Below, one piece after another: positions 53,599-53,937 of a stretch of DNA of 53,937 nt. The DNA lies in the NCBI RefSeq assembly GCF_000711885.1, contig NZ_JONK01000034.1:1-53937 (forward strand), written 5' to 3'. A model generated the notes under the pieces. The model saw nothing but the letters and a program-made list of their open reading frames with translations. It did no database searches and was not told the origin of the DNA. The translations under genes and the position numbers were made by a program. This stretch comes from Chromobacterium haemolyticum DSM 19808 (lineage in GTDB: Bacteria; Pseudomonadota; Gammaproteobacteria; Burkholderiales; Chromobacteriaceae). Numbering within the stretch: the first letter of the stretch is position 1; every line of letters starts with the position of its first letter.

Positions 53599-53601
53599 TA
53601 A

Positions 53602-53937
53602 GACCCGCTAACAAAACCTCTTGATGTCAGATGCGTATGCCCGCATTTGGCGAAGATGAAACGGAAAGTCGTCAGTCAGAAGCTCTGGAAGTCATTGCAA
53701 CCACTACTTCCTCCACCACCGCGTTCCCGCCGGGGTGGGCGGCCGCGGTTGGATGATTTTGCCGCCCTCAACGGCATCTTGTTTGTTCTCACTACCGGCA
53801 TTCCTTGGGAGGACCTCCCACAGGAACTCGGTTTTGGCAGCGGTATGACCTGCTGGCGAAGACTGCGCGATTGGCAAGCGCTAGGCATTTGGGACCGCCT
53901 ACACCTAGCCCTGCTGATACAACTGCGCCAACACGAT
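53602..53937 (+). mobile_element. IS5-family (IS427-like) insertion sequence, 5' end only
   Basis: Starts with the terminal repeat GACCCGCTAACAAAACC just after TAA (53599-53601) and continues to the window end. The terminal repeat matches the ends of the family-2 MITEs. The first transposase reading frame begins at 53656. The TAA that serves as its target is also the right flank of MITE copy J. Confidence 0.88.
53656..53937 (+). CDS. IS5-family transposase OrfA, N-terminal part, cut by window end
   Basis: 94 residues are visible: MKRKVVSQKLWKSLQPLLPP, then RGGRPRLDDFAALNGILFVL, TGIPWEDLPQELGFGSGMT and CWRRLRDWQALGIWDRLHLA. This is the N-terminal domain of IS427-type two-frame transposases (DUF4096-like), which is made either alone or, by a -1 frameshift in the missing part, fused to the DDE catalytic half. 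No stop codon is reached in the window. Confidence 0.92.
   Translation, partial: MKRKVVSQKLWKSLQPLLPPPPRSRRGGRPRLDDFAALNGILFVLTTGIPWEDLPQELGFGSGMTCWRRLRDWQALGIWDRLHLALLIQLRQHD

Overview
The window is GC-rich DNA with the gene content and synteny of a betaproteobacterium. The sum of the genes (tkt-gapA-pgk-fba carbon cluster, complete hut operon, BPSS1780-type membrane protein, fused indolepyruvate oxidoreductase, DUF3141 and VF530 proteins) points to Neisseriales, most likely Chromobacterium or a close relative. That assignment is inference from protein character; no database was searched. Nearly every base is explained by ordinary chromosomal genes, but both ends of the window lie inside IS5-family insertion sequences, and miniature inverted-repeat elements (MITEs) are scattered between.

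Layout. 1-274: 3' end of an IS5-family element. 500-4384: periplasmic solute-binding protein, degenerate EAL protein, 3'-5' exonuclease-domain protein, 5'-nucleotidase lipoprotein. 4565-5858 (minus): moaD-moaE-mobA for molybdenum cofactor. 5997-13463 (minus): fba, a LysE exporter, pgk with an overlapping coiled-coil/zinc-ribbon membrane protein, gapA and tkt, i.e. central carbon metabolism. 13903-14658: membrane protein. 15185-23521 (minus): histidine utilisation in transcription order hutC, hutI, hutG, hutU, permease, hutH, with HutC-type operators. 23679-30539: Mpo1-like protein, sugar mutarotase, zinc-ribbon protein, M3 peptidase, acetyltransferase, two small proteins, RarD. 31129-34605: indolepyruvate:ferredoxin oxidoreductase. 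34935-38575: lipoprotein, DUF2059 protein, MscS channel, sirtuin, MazG-like pyrophosphohydrolase.

38764-45510 is the most unusual gene block. Two divergent operons pair a membrane-bound spermidine-synthase-like enzyme and a lipoprotein-type flavin amine oxidase (minus) with a DUF350 membrane protein, an SPFH/SHOCT (YdjI-like) protein, a double zinc-ribbon DUF4178 membrane protein, a 57-residue Gly/Ser-rich membrane peptide and an AdoMet decarboxylase (plus). It looks like a membrane-associated polyamine or aminopropyl-transfer system. 45663-53530 holds CpdB, an HxlR regulator with a divergent NAD(P)H oxidoreductase, a glutathione transferase, DUF4337, VF530 and DUF3141 proteins and a Spy-like protein.

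The strongest unexplained pattern is in the mobile DNA. About ten copies of a ~140-bp MITE (family 1; ends GAGCCTGTT...AACAGGCTC, 3-bp TNA target duplications) and two copies of a ~112-bp MITE (family 2; ends like GACCCGCTAACAAAAC) sit almost exclusively in stop codons. The TNA duplication is itself the TAA/TGA codon of the neighbouring gene, or TA of the duplication plus the element's first G makes TAG, so insertion re-creates the stop. Family 1 ends match the IS at the left edge of the window and family 2 ends match the IS at the right edge, which suggests each IS type mobilises one MITE family.
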